Source: Fremontodendron californicum (Eukaryota > Streptophyta > Magnoliopsida > Malvales > Malvaceae). From it: a stretch of DNA of 64,000 nucleotides. The position numbers were made by a program, and so were the translations under genes. Below are positions 46,301 through 59,200 of the stretch, in pieces; the first letter of the stretch is position 1; every line of letters starts with the position of its first letter. The notes below the pieces were generated by a model. The model was not told the DNA's origin, made no database searches, and saw nothing but the letters and a program-made list of their open reading frames with translations. The stretch is from positions 1,870,001 through 1,934,000 of the forward strand of contig JAULJL010000041.1 in assembly GCA_030761205.1 (NCBI GenBank), read 5' to 3'.

Positions 46301-47082
46301 TGCACCAATCGAACGTTGTTGCATACTATTAGCCTGGCCCAATTTGAAATCATCCATGTATAATATAACCCCCCTCTCTTAGTACCACACCCAATGATCT
46401 CCTTCGTGAGAATATCCTGAAAAAGACAGAAAGTAGGGTACATTAAGACTACACAGTTCAGTTCTTCCGTTGCTTGACTTACAGATAACAGTTTATTTGC
46501 AAGAGATGCTACTAATAAGGTATTTGACAAGGAAAGAGGGGGTGATAGAGCCACAATATCTGTTCCTGTGACTGGATATGTTACTCTATTGGCATTGATG
46601 ATGCTTGTCCTTCTTGGTTGTGTAGTCTCGACCAAGTCATTTGAAGAAAAAGTCATGTGGTCTGTAGCCCCTGAGTCAACTATCCATTCCATGTGATCAC
46701 TTCTGGTAGAAGAGAAAAATGCATGACTACAGTTACCTTGATCACTTAGAGTGTTTGTTGCTTCATCTTTTGATTTAGGTTGTGGAATGAGAAATAGATG
46801 TGGTTCTGTATTCACCACAGCTGCCCGCTTTTGTCCGCTAGAGACTTCTTTTTGCTTTCTTGCCTTAAGTTCATTCCACCAGTCAGGATAGCCAAGCAAC
46901 TTAAAACATGTTTCACGAGTATGTTTTGAGTTCCCACAGTAAGTACAACCACTTCCTCCAACGTCGGTTGTTCCTTTGATCTTTATGAGTCTGCTCACCT
47001 TGCCACCATTAGAGGATGAGGACCCAGTTTTGGCTATCTGTAAGGTAGACAGTTGTCCCATCTTTGTTCCTTTGGATGCCAT
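43337..47082 (-). pseudogene. Copia gag-pol remnant
   Basis: Pieces in order on the minus strand: a short gag remainder from about 47082 with a CCHC knuckle (CTYCGNSKHTRETC), protease (WIVDSGATDHM), integrase (HxxxH...CxxC, DNGGEY, QQNGVAERKN, 46357-45764), linker, reverse transcriptase (44812-43988, YVDDMI) and RNase H (43696-43337, DNKAAIEI and the KHIEVDRHFIK tail). The pieces sit in at least five separate frames broken by stops and frame changes. Most of the large UBN2-type gag domain is absent, so this copy lost gag before or after insertion. It cannot make a working polyprotein. Confidence 0.9.
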
Positions 47083-47462
47083 TACAGCACAGTCTATAAA
47101 AGACCCAGTTTTTTTTTTTTTAAACAGTGGCGGCGTGTGAATAATAAAGATGCGAGAATAGTAACCTGCGTTAACAGTTTCGCATGTGAATAGTAATATG
47201 TGAATAGTATATATGAATAGTATCATCTTCAACCTTCAGCAGGTTCATGTAGCACGTGGGAGAGTGAATCCCACTCTCAGATCTTCGGGCAGTGCGTGGG
47301 GGCGCGTTCAGGGTCCATTTTGGCTCCGGTTGACTCCGTTGAACTCGTATTGATGAGCTCTTTCACCTGGTATGTTCAAAACACAAAATGAAACACTTTC
47401 ACTTTTTGGACAGAATAAAAAAAAACACACTCTGTTTTGCACAAAATTTGGCTCTGATACCA

Positions 47463-47779
47463 TGTTAAAATTTGAATGAAAGAATAAAATGGAGAACTGA
47501 TAAACTAAAGAGCAGAAGAACAGAAATCTATTTCTATCATTTAGAAATCAGAACTTAATTTACATTTGTGCATTAGCACTCCTTAAATACTAAAATTTAC
47601 AAGTTGTGAACTTTCAGGCTAAGATTCTAACATTTCAGGTGGTCTATCATTGCAGCTGGCATCATTGAATGCATGCAGCTGCCATTGTTGAAGTTGTTAG
47701 TCTTGACTTCTTGAAGATTTGTTAGGTGCATCCTTTGTTGACAAGTTTATTCAACAAATGATGCTTTGATATTACAATA
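47463..47779 (-). repeat. 5' LTR of the older Copia
   Basis: 317 bp; 11 differences from 43013-43329, no indels. Confidence 0.95.
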
Positions 47780-47784
47780 CTTGG

Positions 47785-48252
47785 TACTCATGGAGGGAGG
47801 AAAGATTGAAGAATTTTTGCAATAAATGTTCCCAGCGATGAGTGGATTATTTTCAGTGATGGCTCGTCATAAGGCTTTACCACTAGCATTATTGGGTTTT
47901 AGGAGTTTAGGTGTTAAGACATTGGGCTCGGTTGATACGTTCTTGGTACTTATTGGTTGTAAATTTGGAGCTGTGAAGGACTTCATCATATAAGATAGAG
48001 AAACCGTACTGGACCGATGCTTGATGCGCTTTAGAACCAATTTTAGCTCATCGCCATTTTAACTGTAGACACCTAATTTTGTGAGGATCAAATCTTATGT
48101 CAAACTTTGAGTAAGGTTTTGGAACAACAGTTTCCAATTTAGTTTTCTTTGTCCAAGGGTTTAATTCCCAAATTACAAAGTGAACTTAAACTAAATTGCA
48201 TTCCATTTGTATTCAATTATGTTCGAAACTTAATTAGGTGGACTTGATCTCA
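47785..48252. other. Intergenic DNA, no gene recognised
   Basis: Probably the continuation of whatever unit precedes 41558 and 43008, since the Copia and PIF insertions split it. No protein match. Confidence 0.4.
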
Positions 48253-48671
48253 AGGTTGAAAAAATCAGACCAGAGGTCAAATCGGTGTGATCTTCGATTC
48301 CCGATTCAACCGATTGGACCGGTTGAACACTTTAAATAAGATTTTTAAATATTTTTAATGTTAAATAAATATTAAATATAGTAAATAATAAATAAAAATA
48401 AGCATTTTAGCTTAGTGGTATGGTCTTTAGTATAATTTCAAAGGGTTATGGGTTCAAATCTCATCATTTAGAAAAAATATTTTTGAAAAAATAATTAAAA
48501 AAAAATATAAAAAACGGTTTTTTCACGATTTTTTCCTTTTTTTTACTGGTTGAACCGGTTTTTGACCAGTTTGATTAAATTCGATTTTATTACACCCGTC
48601 GAACTGGATAGACCATCGATTTTTAGTTTAACGGGTCCAACCGATCGATCTGATCCGATTTTTTATTCACT
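48253..48671. mobile_element. Foldback MITE with tRNA-like core
   Basis: Collinear with 14198-14619: left arm with CGATTCAACCGATTGGACCGG, core with TTAGCTTAGTGGTATGGTCT and the B-box-like GGGTTCAAATCTC, right arm with CCAACCGATCGATCTGATCC. Its core is the best-preserved tRNA-like sequence of the three copies. No clear target duplication. Confidence 0.7.
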
Positions 48672-50203
48672 GCTTAATTTTTTTGAGTTTGCAAATTGGA
48701 TTGAGATTCATTTTTTAATGGAATTGGGCTTGGACAAATTAAGTATTTTTGGGCTTGAATTTTGTTTCCCTTTTTTGTTTTCGAGCCTAAGATTCAAAAA
48801 AAGCCAAATTAAATCTAATTGTTAAAAAATAAATAAAATAAATAAATGAAAACTATAATAACTAAAACTAAATAAACAAAAATTAAAAAAAGTGTCAGTT
48901 CGGCTTGCTCCCCAGTCTGCATTCCTCTTCCCCAAACCAACCCCTCCTTTGATTACCCCAAAAACAAACCCATTCCCTTCCCAGTGATCTGGGCAGGATT
49001 CAAATCCCAAAAGATCTAGGATTTGAATCCCCAACAACCCTATAAATCCAAGCAGACAAAAAAAAATAGCAAGCAAAAACCAAAAATAATTTTCCAATAA
49101 ACCGACCTCCCACAGCCCGAGACCACCATCTACCGACAACATTCACAAGAACATAGCAAAAGACAAAAAATAAAATAAATAAATAAAGAGTTCGCTTTCA
49201 TCTGTGTCTATAGAGTTAAAAGATTACTTTTTTATCATTTTAAAAAATATTTTGTATTTAATATATTATTTTTACTTAATTCAAAAAAAATAATACATTA
49301 AATACATTTTTATTTTTATATATATCACTTTAATCAATACCACTAGACACTAATTAATATTTTTCATTAAAAAAAAGGCTCGAGTTACATTGATTCACGA
49401 GGTTAGGGTAAATATCGATTAATATCTCAATCAATTATTATAATAAAAGAATATGAGTTTTTTTTACTAAAAAAACACAAATTTAAATAATAAATTTATT
49501 TTGTTAACGAGTGTCTAATGATATTTTTTAAAATTTTTATATATAATAATTTTTTCATTCAATACATTAAAAATAATAAATAAAATTATTAATTATTATA
49601 TTTAATATAAAATTATTATAATATATAAATTAATTTTAAATAGTACCATTCGTTCGCAAAACCTATAACAAATTTAATTAAGGAATTTTTTGTATTTCAA
49701 TAAAAAAAAATCCATCCAAAATAATCTTATCAAACGATTACTAAAACTATTTCCTCACAAAAGAAAGAAAAAAAAAATCTACTACTAAAATAATTGAGCC
49801 CACATATTGACCAGCTCACGTGACTTTGACCACCCCACCGCTCGATCCGTTTTTAGCGCTTCACTTTAGGCCTTTTCTCTTCTCTCTCTTTCATTCTTTC
49901 TTTCTTCTTCTCGAAACTGAAAAATTTTCTCTCATTGATTATTATAACAAAAAAAATCAAAATTAAAATAAAGACGAGAAAATCGGAGCCATTGGATGAT
50001 GTTTCGTGGCATTGATCATCACCGTCACTCCCGTGCCAGCAGCAATGGATGAACCATAATCTGGTACAAGCGTTAGCATTTTTGTAAATCCAAAAAACAC
50101 CAACCCAATGAGGCGTCTGAATAAGAAAGATGATTGCTTTTTTTGAAATTTGGAGAATTTGAGATTTGAAAAGGAAAAAGAATTTGAGATTTTTCATAAG
50201 ATT
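48672..50203. other. Intergenic DNA and Nudix promoter/5' leader
   Basis: A/T-rich with no gene. From about 49790 the composition becomes more balanced, and a CT-rich tract (49873-49915) precedes the Nudix start by some 300 bp, as plant 5' leaders often do. The minus-strand frames at 48822-49142 and 49853-50242 are not convincing. Confidence 0.45.
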
Positions 50204-53200
50204 ATGTCGGATTTGGTGGCCCGTACAGGTCGGCTTCAGCAAAGGTACGAAGCCGGTTGTCGCCTTGTCGCTGGGTATGTTTTTGTTCTAATTATTTCTA
50301 TATGTAATTTATGTAACGTCGATGTGGAAAAATATGTGTGCATGTCGGTTTTTGAGAATTTTGATTGATCAAATTTTGGTTTGTTTTTTAATCTGCTTGA
50401 ATGATGTATTTTTTTATGATTGCAATGGTTTGTTACATTCTCAGGGTGTGTTCCGTTTTGGTTTTTCTTTAGTTGAAAAGTTGGGGATTGATTGGTAGGT
50501 TTTGTGAGTCTTTGTTTTTATTCTATTAGAAATGTCAATATTGTCCACTTAATGGATGACGATGGTTATTGGATTGGAAGTAAGTGACATTCTGTGTTGT
50601 TAGGTACAATATGAAAGATATGTATAGATTTTTTCTTCTTTAGATTGCCGTATGAGTGTTTATAACTGAAATTCAAGGAGAATTCTTTGTGGATTTCAGT
50701 ATATTTGGTAGCTGGAGGGTTTGGAAAATGTGACACTGATTTAAGAAATGATATTTGCTCTTGCAGCTAATCTAGGGACATTGAAAGTTCATGAATGATT
50801 CATGAGGTGGGAAAGGCCTTAGCATATCAATGTAGCCTAGATGTGAGTTTTGGCTCATGTGAGATATGAGAAAAAGAGATTGTGAGACCTCTAGCGAATT
50901 TATTATGCAATTGAAATTTCTTAATTTTTTCTGTTTCATAAAACTGGCTACCAAACAAGTTATATGATCTTTTAAAGATCCAAACAAGTTATATGATCTT
51001 TTAAAGAGTCTCTATTGGTTTCTCAAGAAATATAAAAGAAAGAAAGGAACCATTGTTTTGTCAGTAGGCAAGCAGTTATATGATCTTTTAAAGAGCCTTT
51101 ATTGGTTCCTCAAAAAATATAAAAGAAAACAAGGAAAAAAGAAAGAAATAAATGAACAACAGAAAATAATGAATGGGCTTAGAGAGAAATTTTCGTTGCA
51201 TATCTTTGTTATTGGTTGATCGTGCAGCTTAATCTATATGACTATGACAATGAAAGTTATGCAGAGTTTTATGGTTGAACTAACTGAAAAGAGTTTGACC
51301 TAGGGGTAGAACATCCTTTAGTGTTAATGAGACATACTATTGAAGATGCTACTTAATGGGGTTCCTCACTGTTTATGTCCTGTTTCTCTCGGGTTTGGTG
51401 GTAATGTTGTGACTTGGCTGTTATATATTCCATGCCTGGATATGTTAGGTCTTCATTCTTTGTTTTCTTTTTCTTTTTTTCTTTTTTTTTCTCTTTGCTT
51501 GCTCTTTTGGATTGAGATTAAATTGTTTCATTCTGAATGTTATGGGATAGATTATGGGAACACTTGGTGTCAGTTTTGAAGTTTGTGAAAATCCTTGTCA
51601 CGACTGAGCTCCATGTACTAAAGTCATTCTTCTCTTTTGACAGGTGTATTCCATTTAGGTATAGATGTTTAGATGAGGCAGACCATGAAAATTCTGAAAA
51701 GGTGGTTGAGGTACTAATGATTAACTCAACAAGCGGACCAGGTCTTTTGTTTCCAAAGGTACAAAGTTGTGTTTTGTTTGGGCATATACTGTGATACTTT
51801 CTGTGGCTTTACTTCCCTACCATTGCTACATTGTTGCTATCTATTCTGCTGAAGAATACAGTTGCATTTATTTTTCTACCTAAATAGATTACTACTGATA
51901 GGAATAAACATCTAAAAGATCATAAAAGTGCATGTATCCAATATGTTGCAATGGCCAGTGAAAACAGAAATAGTGAGAAAACAGAAAGTAATCTTTTTCT
52001 GTATTGAATTGTATTATTTTCTGTACACAGCACCTACTTACAACATAACTATGAAATAAATTCTCCTAAAATTATGGTCTAGAGCCATGGAGTAAATTAA
52101 GGAAATAATAAATCCTAAATTAAGGAAACAGCAATCTACACACTAAATTAGGGATTTCAACACTCCCCCTCAAGTTGGATCATATATGTTAATCATTTCC
52201 AACTTGTTTATGAAATCATCAAATTTTTGTCTTGCAAGTCCTTTGGTGAAGATATCTGCAGTTTGATCTTGTGTAGGAACATAGGTCATGCAAATGATCC
52301 CCTTCTCCACCTTTTCTTTAATGAAATGTCTATCCACTTCTACATGTTTGGTTCGATCATGTTGGACTGGATTAAGAGAGATATTTATTGCTGCTTTGTT
52401 ATCACAGTAAAGTTTAATGGGAAACTTTTCAGTGACTTGTAGTTCTTCTAGGAGTTTCCTTAGCCATAATGCTTCACATATTCCTTGAGCAGCTGCTCTA
52501 AACTCAGCTTCAGCACTACTCCGACCCACTACATTTTGCTTTTTACTTCTCCAAGTTACTAGATTTCCCCATACAAAGGTACAATATCCAGAAGTGGATT
52601 TTCTATCTTCAACAGATCCTGCCCAGTCTGCGTCTGTAAAGACTTCTACTCCTTTGCTGTCGTTCTTCTTGAAAAATAATCCTCTTCCAGGTGAACCTTT
52701 GAGATATCTAAGTATCTTAAACACAACCTCCAAGTGAGCTTCCTTTGGTGAATACATGTGCTGACTTACTACACTTACTGCGAATGCAATGTCAGGTCTA
52801 GTATGAGATAAGTAAATTAACTTCCCAACTAGTCTCTGATATCTGTCTTTGTCAACCAGTTCCCCAGGATTATCTGTCCTCTTCCCTGCTCCGATTGGAG
52901 TGTCACTTGGTTTGCATCCAAGCATACCAGTTTCTGTTAAGAGATCAAGAACATATTTTCTTTGAGACACGCTGATTCCTTTCTTTGATCTAGCGACTTC
53001 CATTCCCAAGAAATACCTCATCTGCCCCAGATCTTTTACTTCAAATTCTGTGTTGAGGACACTTTTCAACCTTTCCATTTCCACTTCATTATCCCCGGTA
53101 AGAATTATATCGTCAACATAGACAATTAGAATTGTCTTCTTTCCACCCTCGGCTTGTTTGAAGAACAAAGTATGATCTGATTGTCCCTGTTGATACCCTT

Positions 53201-56200
53201 GTTTCTTTAAAACTCTGGCAAACCTATCGAACCATGCTCTAGGGGACTGCTTGAGGCCATAAAGCGACTTTTTGAGTTTGCACACTTGGTTGTCTTGATG
53301 CCCATTATTGAAACCTGGTGGCATTTCCATATAAACTTCCTCTTCTAATTCACCATTCAAAAAAGCATTTTTTATGTCAAGTTGCTGAAGAGGCCAATCC
53401 AAATTAGATGCCAAAGATAAAAGAACTCTAACTGTATTTAGCTTTGCCACGGGAGCAAATGTCTCGGTATAGTCAATGCCATAAATTTGTGTAAAACCTT
53501 TGGCGACAAGACGAGCTTTGTATCTTTCTATTGTTCCATCTGCTTTGTATTTCAAAGTAAAAACCCACTTGCAACCTATTTGTCTCTTCCCTTTCGGTAA
53601 CTCCATCACATCCCAAGTTTCATTTTTTCTTAAAGCTTTCATTTCCTCCATTACTGCATTCTTCCATTCGGGAACAGCCAGTGCCTCCTGTATGTTCTTT
53701 GGAATTTCTGTACTATTGAGATTAGAGACAAATGCTCGAAAAACAGTAGAAAGATTATTGTGTGACACAAATTTGAAAATAGGATGGAGTGTACATGAAC
53801 GAGGTTGTTTTCTAAGAGCAATAGGTAAATCAATATCAGGAGTATTAAAAATACCTGTGTTTGTGGTTGACTCACTCACAATTGGAGCTATCACCGGGTT
53901 AGACTTTCTTGGTGCTTCGGGTGTGAGGTTCTCTTGATGTCTTGACTTTGGCCTTCTTGAATAGACTAGCATCTCTTTATCATTCTGTTTTTCCACATCT
54001 CCCCCTGAGTTCAAGTTTCCTTCTGTATATGGCAAATTAGTATGAGGAATAGGTTCAGAAGGAAGAAGCTCAAAGTCCAAAAAACGATCTTCACTAGAAA
54101 TCTCCCCTTGTAGAGAAGTTTTTTTGAAGAAAGGAGTGTTTTCAAAGAATGAAACATCAAGACGAACAAAGACCTTTTTTGTGGAAGGATCAAAACACTT
54201 GTACCCTTTTTGAGTATGAGAATAACCAATGAACACACACTTGATAGCTCGAGGATCTAGTTTACTTCTATTCGGAGAGTGAACATGAACAAATGTAGTA
54301 CAACCAAACACCTTGAGTGGTAAATTAGAGGGTAAACGTGAAGTGGGAAAAAAAAATTTAGAGTATTGAGTGGAGTTTCAAAGGAAAGAACTCGACTAGG
54401 CATCCTGTTGATAAGATAGGCAGATGTTAAAATAGCATCTCCCCAGAACATTTTTTGCATATTGGTAGTAAACATCAATGCATGAGCTACTTCAAGCAAG
54501 TGTTTATTTTTTCGTTCGGCCACCCCATTTTGCTGTGGAGTGTTAACACACGAACTTTGATGAACTATTCCATTAGTTTTCAGATAATCTCCCAGGATAG
54601 AATTAAAGTATTCTGTTCCATTATCAGTACGCAAAATCTGAATGTGAGTTTGAAATTGTGTTTGAACAATGGAGTGGAAATTTTTAAACAACATCACAAA
54701 CATCAGTTTTGTCTTTTAAGATATAAACCCAACAAACCCGAGTATGATCATCAATAAATGTAACAAACCAATTTGTGTGAGTGCGAGTAGAAATACGAGA
54801 GGGTCCCCATAGATCACTATGAATCATAGTAAATGGTTTTGAAGGTTGGTATTTTGATTTTTGAAATGAAGTACGTTGATGTTTAGCCAATTGGCAGATT
54901 TCACATTGAAAAACAAAGTCTTTTTTATTGGAGCAAATAGAAGGAAACAAATGTTTCAAGTATTGAAAACTAGGATGACCCATTCTAAAATGCCATAACA
55001 TAATTTCACTTTCCCTAGAACTAGATACAGAGTCATAGATTGTAGCTTGAAGCTGTCTACTCACATTTGCCTCATCAAAGTAGTAGAATCCCTCACATTC
55101 CTTAGCACTGCCAATCATCTTCCCCGATGATAGGTCCTGAAAAAAACAATGAGAGGGAAAAAATTTAGCAAAGCAATTGGAATCTCTTGTTAATTGGCTG
55201 ACTGATAATAAATTGCAAGACAGATTTGGGACATGGAGGACAGTCTCTAGAGTTACAGAATCGGTGAGTTTTATAGTTCCTTTTCCAGCAACCGTGGAGA
55301 GTGAACCATCTGCAATTTTAACTTTAATGTTGCCAGCACAAGGTGAGTATGTGGAAAAAATATGATCATTGCTTGTCATATGATCAGAAGCACCAGAGTC
55401 GACAATCCAAGGGTTTTTGGTTAGGGAAATAGTGTTTGAAGCTCTCAAAAAATTACCTCTGTGTGCTAATGAACCAGAGGACACATGATTGGAAGACTGA
55501 CCAGTAGTTTGAAGGCTTGAAAACAGTTTGTAAAGTTGCTCCATCTGTTCTTGGTTGAATGTATTTTTTGACTGATGATCATTGTTGGTAGCCTCCATCT
55601 TCCTCTCCGTCTGATCATCAACAGAGGCTTGATATCCACGGCTTTTGTTCATCTGCCTTGGTTTCCAGTCTGGTGGTTTTCCATGCAACTCCCAGCAAGT
55701 ATCCTTGGTGTGCCCAGATTTGTGGCAGTGCTCACACCAGGGCCTTTTCCTCTGCTGATTCTGACCTGACCCATTCGGTGCCCTTTTTGACATCAGTGCA
55801 GACGTTTCTGGTTCAGTACCTGTATGTCCAGTAAAGTTCTTGCGTCTTAGCATCACCTTGCGTCTATTTTCTTCTCGCCTCACTTCTAAGAAGACTTCAC
55901 GGATGGAAGGTAGAGGTTTCCAACCAAGAATTCTTCCTCTGACCTCATCTAACTCCTGATTGAGCCCAGCCAGAAATTCGAAGACTCTTTCATTCTCTAG
56001 CCTTTTTCTGTACCTCACACTATCTCCAGAGCATTCCCATTCTTCTTCATAACTCAGATCAAGTTCCTGCCATAGAGATTTCATCTCAGTGTAGTAATCG
56101 GTAACTTCTCTTTCTCCTTGTTTCATTTGCCACAGTCGGGTTTTAATCTCAAATATTTGAGAAGAGTTCTCCACATCAGAGTATGTCTCACAAACGGCAT

Positions 56201-59200
56201 CCCAAACTTTTTTTGCTGATGGGAGAAACATATAGGTTTTTCCGATGGAAGGTTTCATGGAGTTGACCAGCCACGCAGTCACCATCGAGTTCTATGACTT
56301 CCATTTTTGCAGAGAAGCATCATTTGAGGATGGCTTCTTTGTTTCACGATATCCAAGTTTGCCTTTTCCATCGATTACAAGTTTGATTGATTGAGCCCAT
56401 TCGAGAAAGTTTTTCCCATTGAGTTTCTCAACCGTGAATTGAAAATTGGAGTTGTCAGACCCATTCAAATTCATGGTGTTCATGACCTCTGTTTCTTCAG
56501 TGGTTTCAGCAGATGAAGACTCTATGCTGTCAACAGTGGTCTTCACCATCGATAGCTAAGGTTAGAAAACCCTAGGCTCTGATACCATGAAAACAGAAAT
56601 AGTGAGAAAACAAAAAGTAATCTTTTTCTGTATTGAATTGTATTATTTTCTGTACACAGCACCTACTTATAACATAACTATGAAATAAATTCTCCTAAAA
56701 TTATGGTCTAGAGTCATGGAGTAAATTAAGGAAATAATAAATCCTAAATTAAGGAAACAGCAATCTACACACTAAATTAGGGAATTCTTACACACTAAAT
56801 TAGGGATTTCAACAGCCAGTAATGTTGAATTGCATTCTAACTCATCGTTTGCCTTAACTCCTAGTTCTTGTTCTTGCAGTTTTTATCTAATTTATCCAGT
56901 GTCCAACATTCAAATATTCTGATTGACATTTAATACAAAGTAGCTATGTTACTCGGACTCCGGGGTGAGTGTTGGATACGGGTATGTGTCTGACAAGGGT
57001 ATACTCAATTTTTTCTAAATTTTTCCTTATAATTGGAGGATCATACTCCTATACCTTTGTCCGAATATGTGTCGGACATGAGTGTTGGACTCGGGTACTT
57101 CAAGGAAAATGAAGAGTCGGAGTAACATAGCAAAGTAGTCAGTGTACTTATGAGATGACTCCTCACGTGGCAGTTTGTCATGTTGGTAGCTTTCTTTCCT
57201 TCTAGATCCACAAATAATAACCTGATGGGAGAGAGCTCTGATGCAAGGGATAGATGCATTGACTGTTTGATCTATTAATGAAACTTTAGAAAGTATTGAT
57301 CTCAGCATTCAATTTCAGGCTTTATGGATAATAGAACTGTAACAGAACTTGATATATAGATGGAGGGATGATGGATATGCTTCTTTTAGTATGTTAATAA
57401 TACAGCAAAGTAGAATGAGTATGCTTTGCGCTTGTCTCTTGGATATCTAGTTGAACATTAGGAGGCACTTTGATAGCAACAGAATTTTGGTTTCTATTAA
57501 TTGGGTGGCATGTAGTTAGGACATTTTCCTGTTTTATTGAATTGGAATACTGAGTTCAGGTTTAGTATAAAATTTATCGCTAAGAGGTAAATACACATAG
57601 TAATTGTTGAGGAAGAAACTTGTTCTGATGTGATTTTATTGAATTAGGTTACAATTTCATGAAAAAAGTTAGTAATGTTGTCTATGGATAAGAGTTCCTT
57701 GTTGGAGAGTTATAGTTTGAATGACTCAACTTGTCTTCGATAATTTGTTTTTCTTGCTTATGAAAGTTTAGTAGATGACTGTTGTTTGTAGTACTCTTGA
57801 CTTAATTATTGGAGATTACTTGGAAACTTATGGGCAACACCCTTCAATGTATTTTGCCTTCATGAACTAATCCATAATAAAATTTTGCTAAAAGTTTGTT
57901 ATAAATTCAGTTTAAATTACCTGTGGTGATTCATATTTGAATCCAAAGATTTATTTGGTGATATAGTTTGAAATGCAAGTCAGCTAGCAATATCTTCTTC
58001 TTACCTTGTTTTCCTTTCTCCCTACCTCATGTAGTGGCTTTTCCTGCAGCCTCTTTTTCTCTTTACTCGAACAACTTTCAGTTTCTTGAATTAGCTTCAT
58101 ATGCGATTTCTTTTTTTTTTCTTCTCAATACTAAGACATACCTACTAATAGATACTTTTTTCAGATCATTGAGATGAAACTAGAGTTAGAGTTTGGCATA
58201 TTAAAACACTTATGCCTAGATGCATATTAAGAGTCGTTATTTCCATTTTAGATTTTATTTAGTACTTTGGTGATTCATCTACTTGTAAGAATTAGACTAA
58301 TGAAATTATTATAAGCGCACTTCTTTTTTCTCCGGGAGTATAATTTAGGAGCTCCAAAAACATTTTGGCAATTAATATTATATTTGATCTAACCTGTAGT
58401 ATCCTTGCCATTGAAAAACATGATAACTACATAGAGGAAATGGTTGACCTAAATGGAGTTAAAATAGCTGCTTGATTTCTGTGTTTTCTTGTTCTTTACA
58501 TCTCGAAGAAAATAGGATTTCTAAAACATTTTCTTATGGATTTTTTGTTCTTTGATTCTAGGGAGGGTGGGAGAATGATGAAACTGTCGAGGAAGCTGCA
58601 GTCAGGGAAGCAATTGAAGAAGCTGGAGTCCGAGGGAATTTAATGGTGAAAATTTTGTTCTTCGGTTTTATTTATGCATTTCCTTTTCATCTTTCAAGTT
58701 TGTGAAAGCTATAACATATTTAATATTAGTTCATTTCTTAATGTTTTGAAGTTTTTAGCATAGATCTCTGCATATCATTCATAAAATTAGCTTTTATCAT
58801 GTCATTACTATTGTAAATATTATCTCATCAACTTCTGGAGTAAGATTAGTGCAAATCCCAATTCCTAGCTTGGCACAGTGGTAGCCTAGTAAAATGTGCA
58901 ATTTAGAAAGGTTAACTATATCAATGACATTGGTGGGAACATTTACCTAAAAAGTAGTCCTTTAGTGATTTATTGTTTTTCATACATGAAATTCATAGGC
59001 TAACTTGGGGGAGGGCGGTTGAGGAGGAAAAGGAGAGAGTTAGAGTGGGGATGGGAAGAGAAGAGGAGAGCAAGAAAGCTTTTGACAAGAAATCAAAAGG
59101 TTATGAAAAGATTTGTAATAAATTATTATATTTTTTAAACAGAAAATAGGAATGCAGATGAAATTAGGATTCAAAAGTACGAGGTAGCTATGTTGCTCCT

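Larger units (their letters stand above)
43013..47779 (-). mobile_element. Ty1/Copia LTR retrotransposon, decayed
   Basis: A 4767-bp element with 317-bp LTRs at 43013-43329 and 47463-47779, flanked by the perfect 5-bp duplication CTTGG (43008-43012, 47780-47784). On the minus strand the primer-binding site TGGTATCAGAGC (47462-47451) directly follows the 5' LTR, and the polypurine complement CTCCCCCTC begins at 43330. I count 11 substitutions between the LTRs (about 3.5%). The outer end of the right-hand copy reads ATA where the left-hand copy has ACA. Domain order gag-PR-IN-RT-RH assigns it to Copia. Confidence 0.95.
51959..56814 (-). mobile_element. Ty1/Copia LTR retrotransposon, young, in Nudix intron 2
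   Basis: A 4856-bp element with LTRs at 51959-52162 (204 bp) and 56588-56814 (227 bp) and the perfect 5-bp duplication GCCAG (51954-51958, 56815-56819). The primer-binding site TGGTATCAGAGC (minus strand, 56587-56576) abuts the 5' LTR, and the polypurine complement CTCCCCCTC starts at 52163. The LTRs differ by three transitions plus a 23-bp tandem duplication in the right one. It is in antisense to the Nudix gene. Little decay has occurred, so insertion was recent relative to the Copia at 43013. Confidence 0.96.

Noticed and set aside
48253..48671. A tRNA gene in the core near 48410-48460
   Set aside because: The A- and B-box phrases are present, but arms cannot be paired into a cloverleaf and the unit recurs inside MITEs.
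48822..49142. Hydrophobic minus-strand frame resembling a membrane protein
   Set aside because: G/L/F-rich translation of A/T- and CT-rich intergenic DNA, with no start context, homologue or splice signals.
51954..56819. Disruption of the Nudix gene by the Copia
   Set aside because: The insertion is wholly inside intron 2, and all four exons and their splice sites remain intact.
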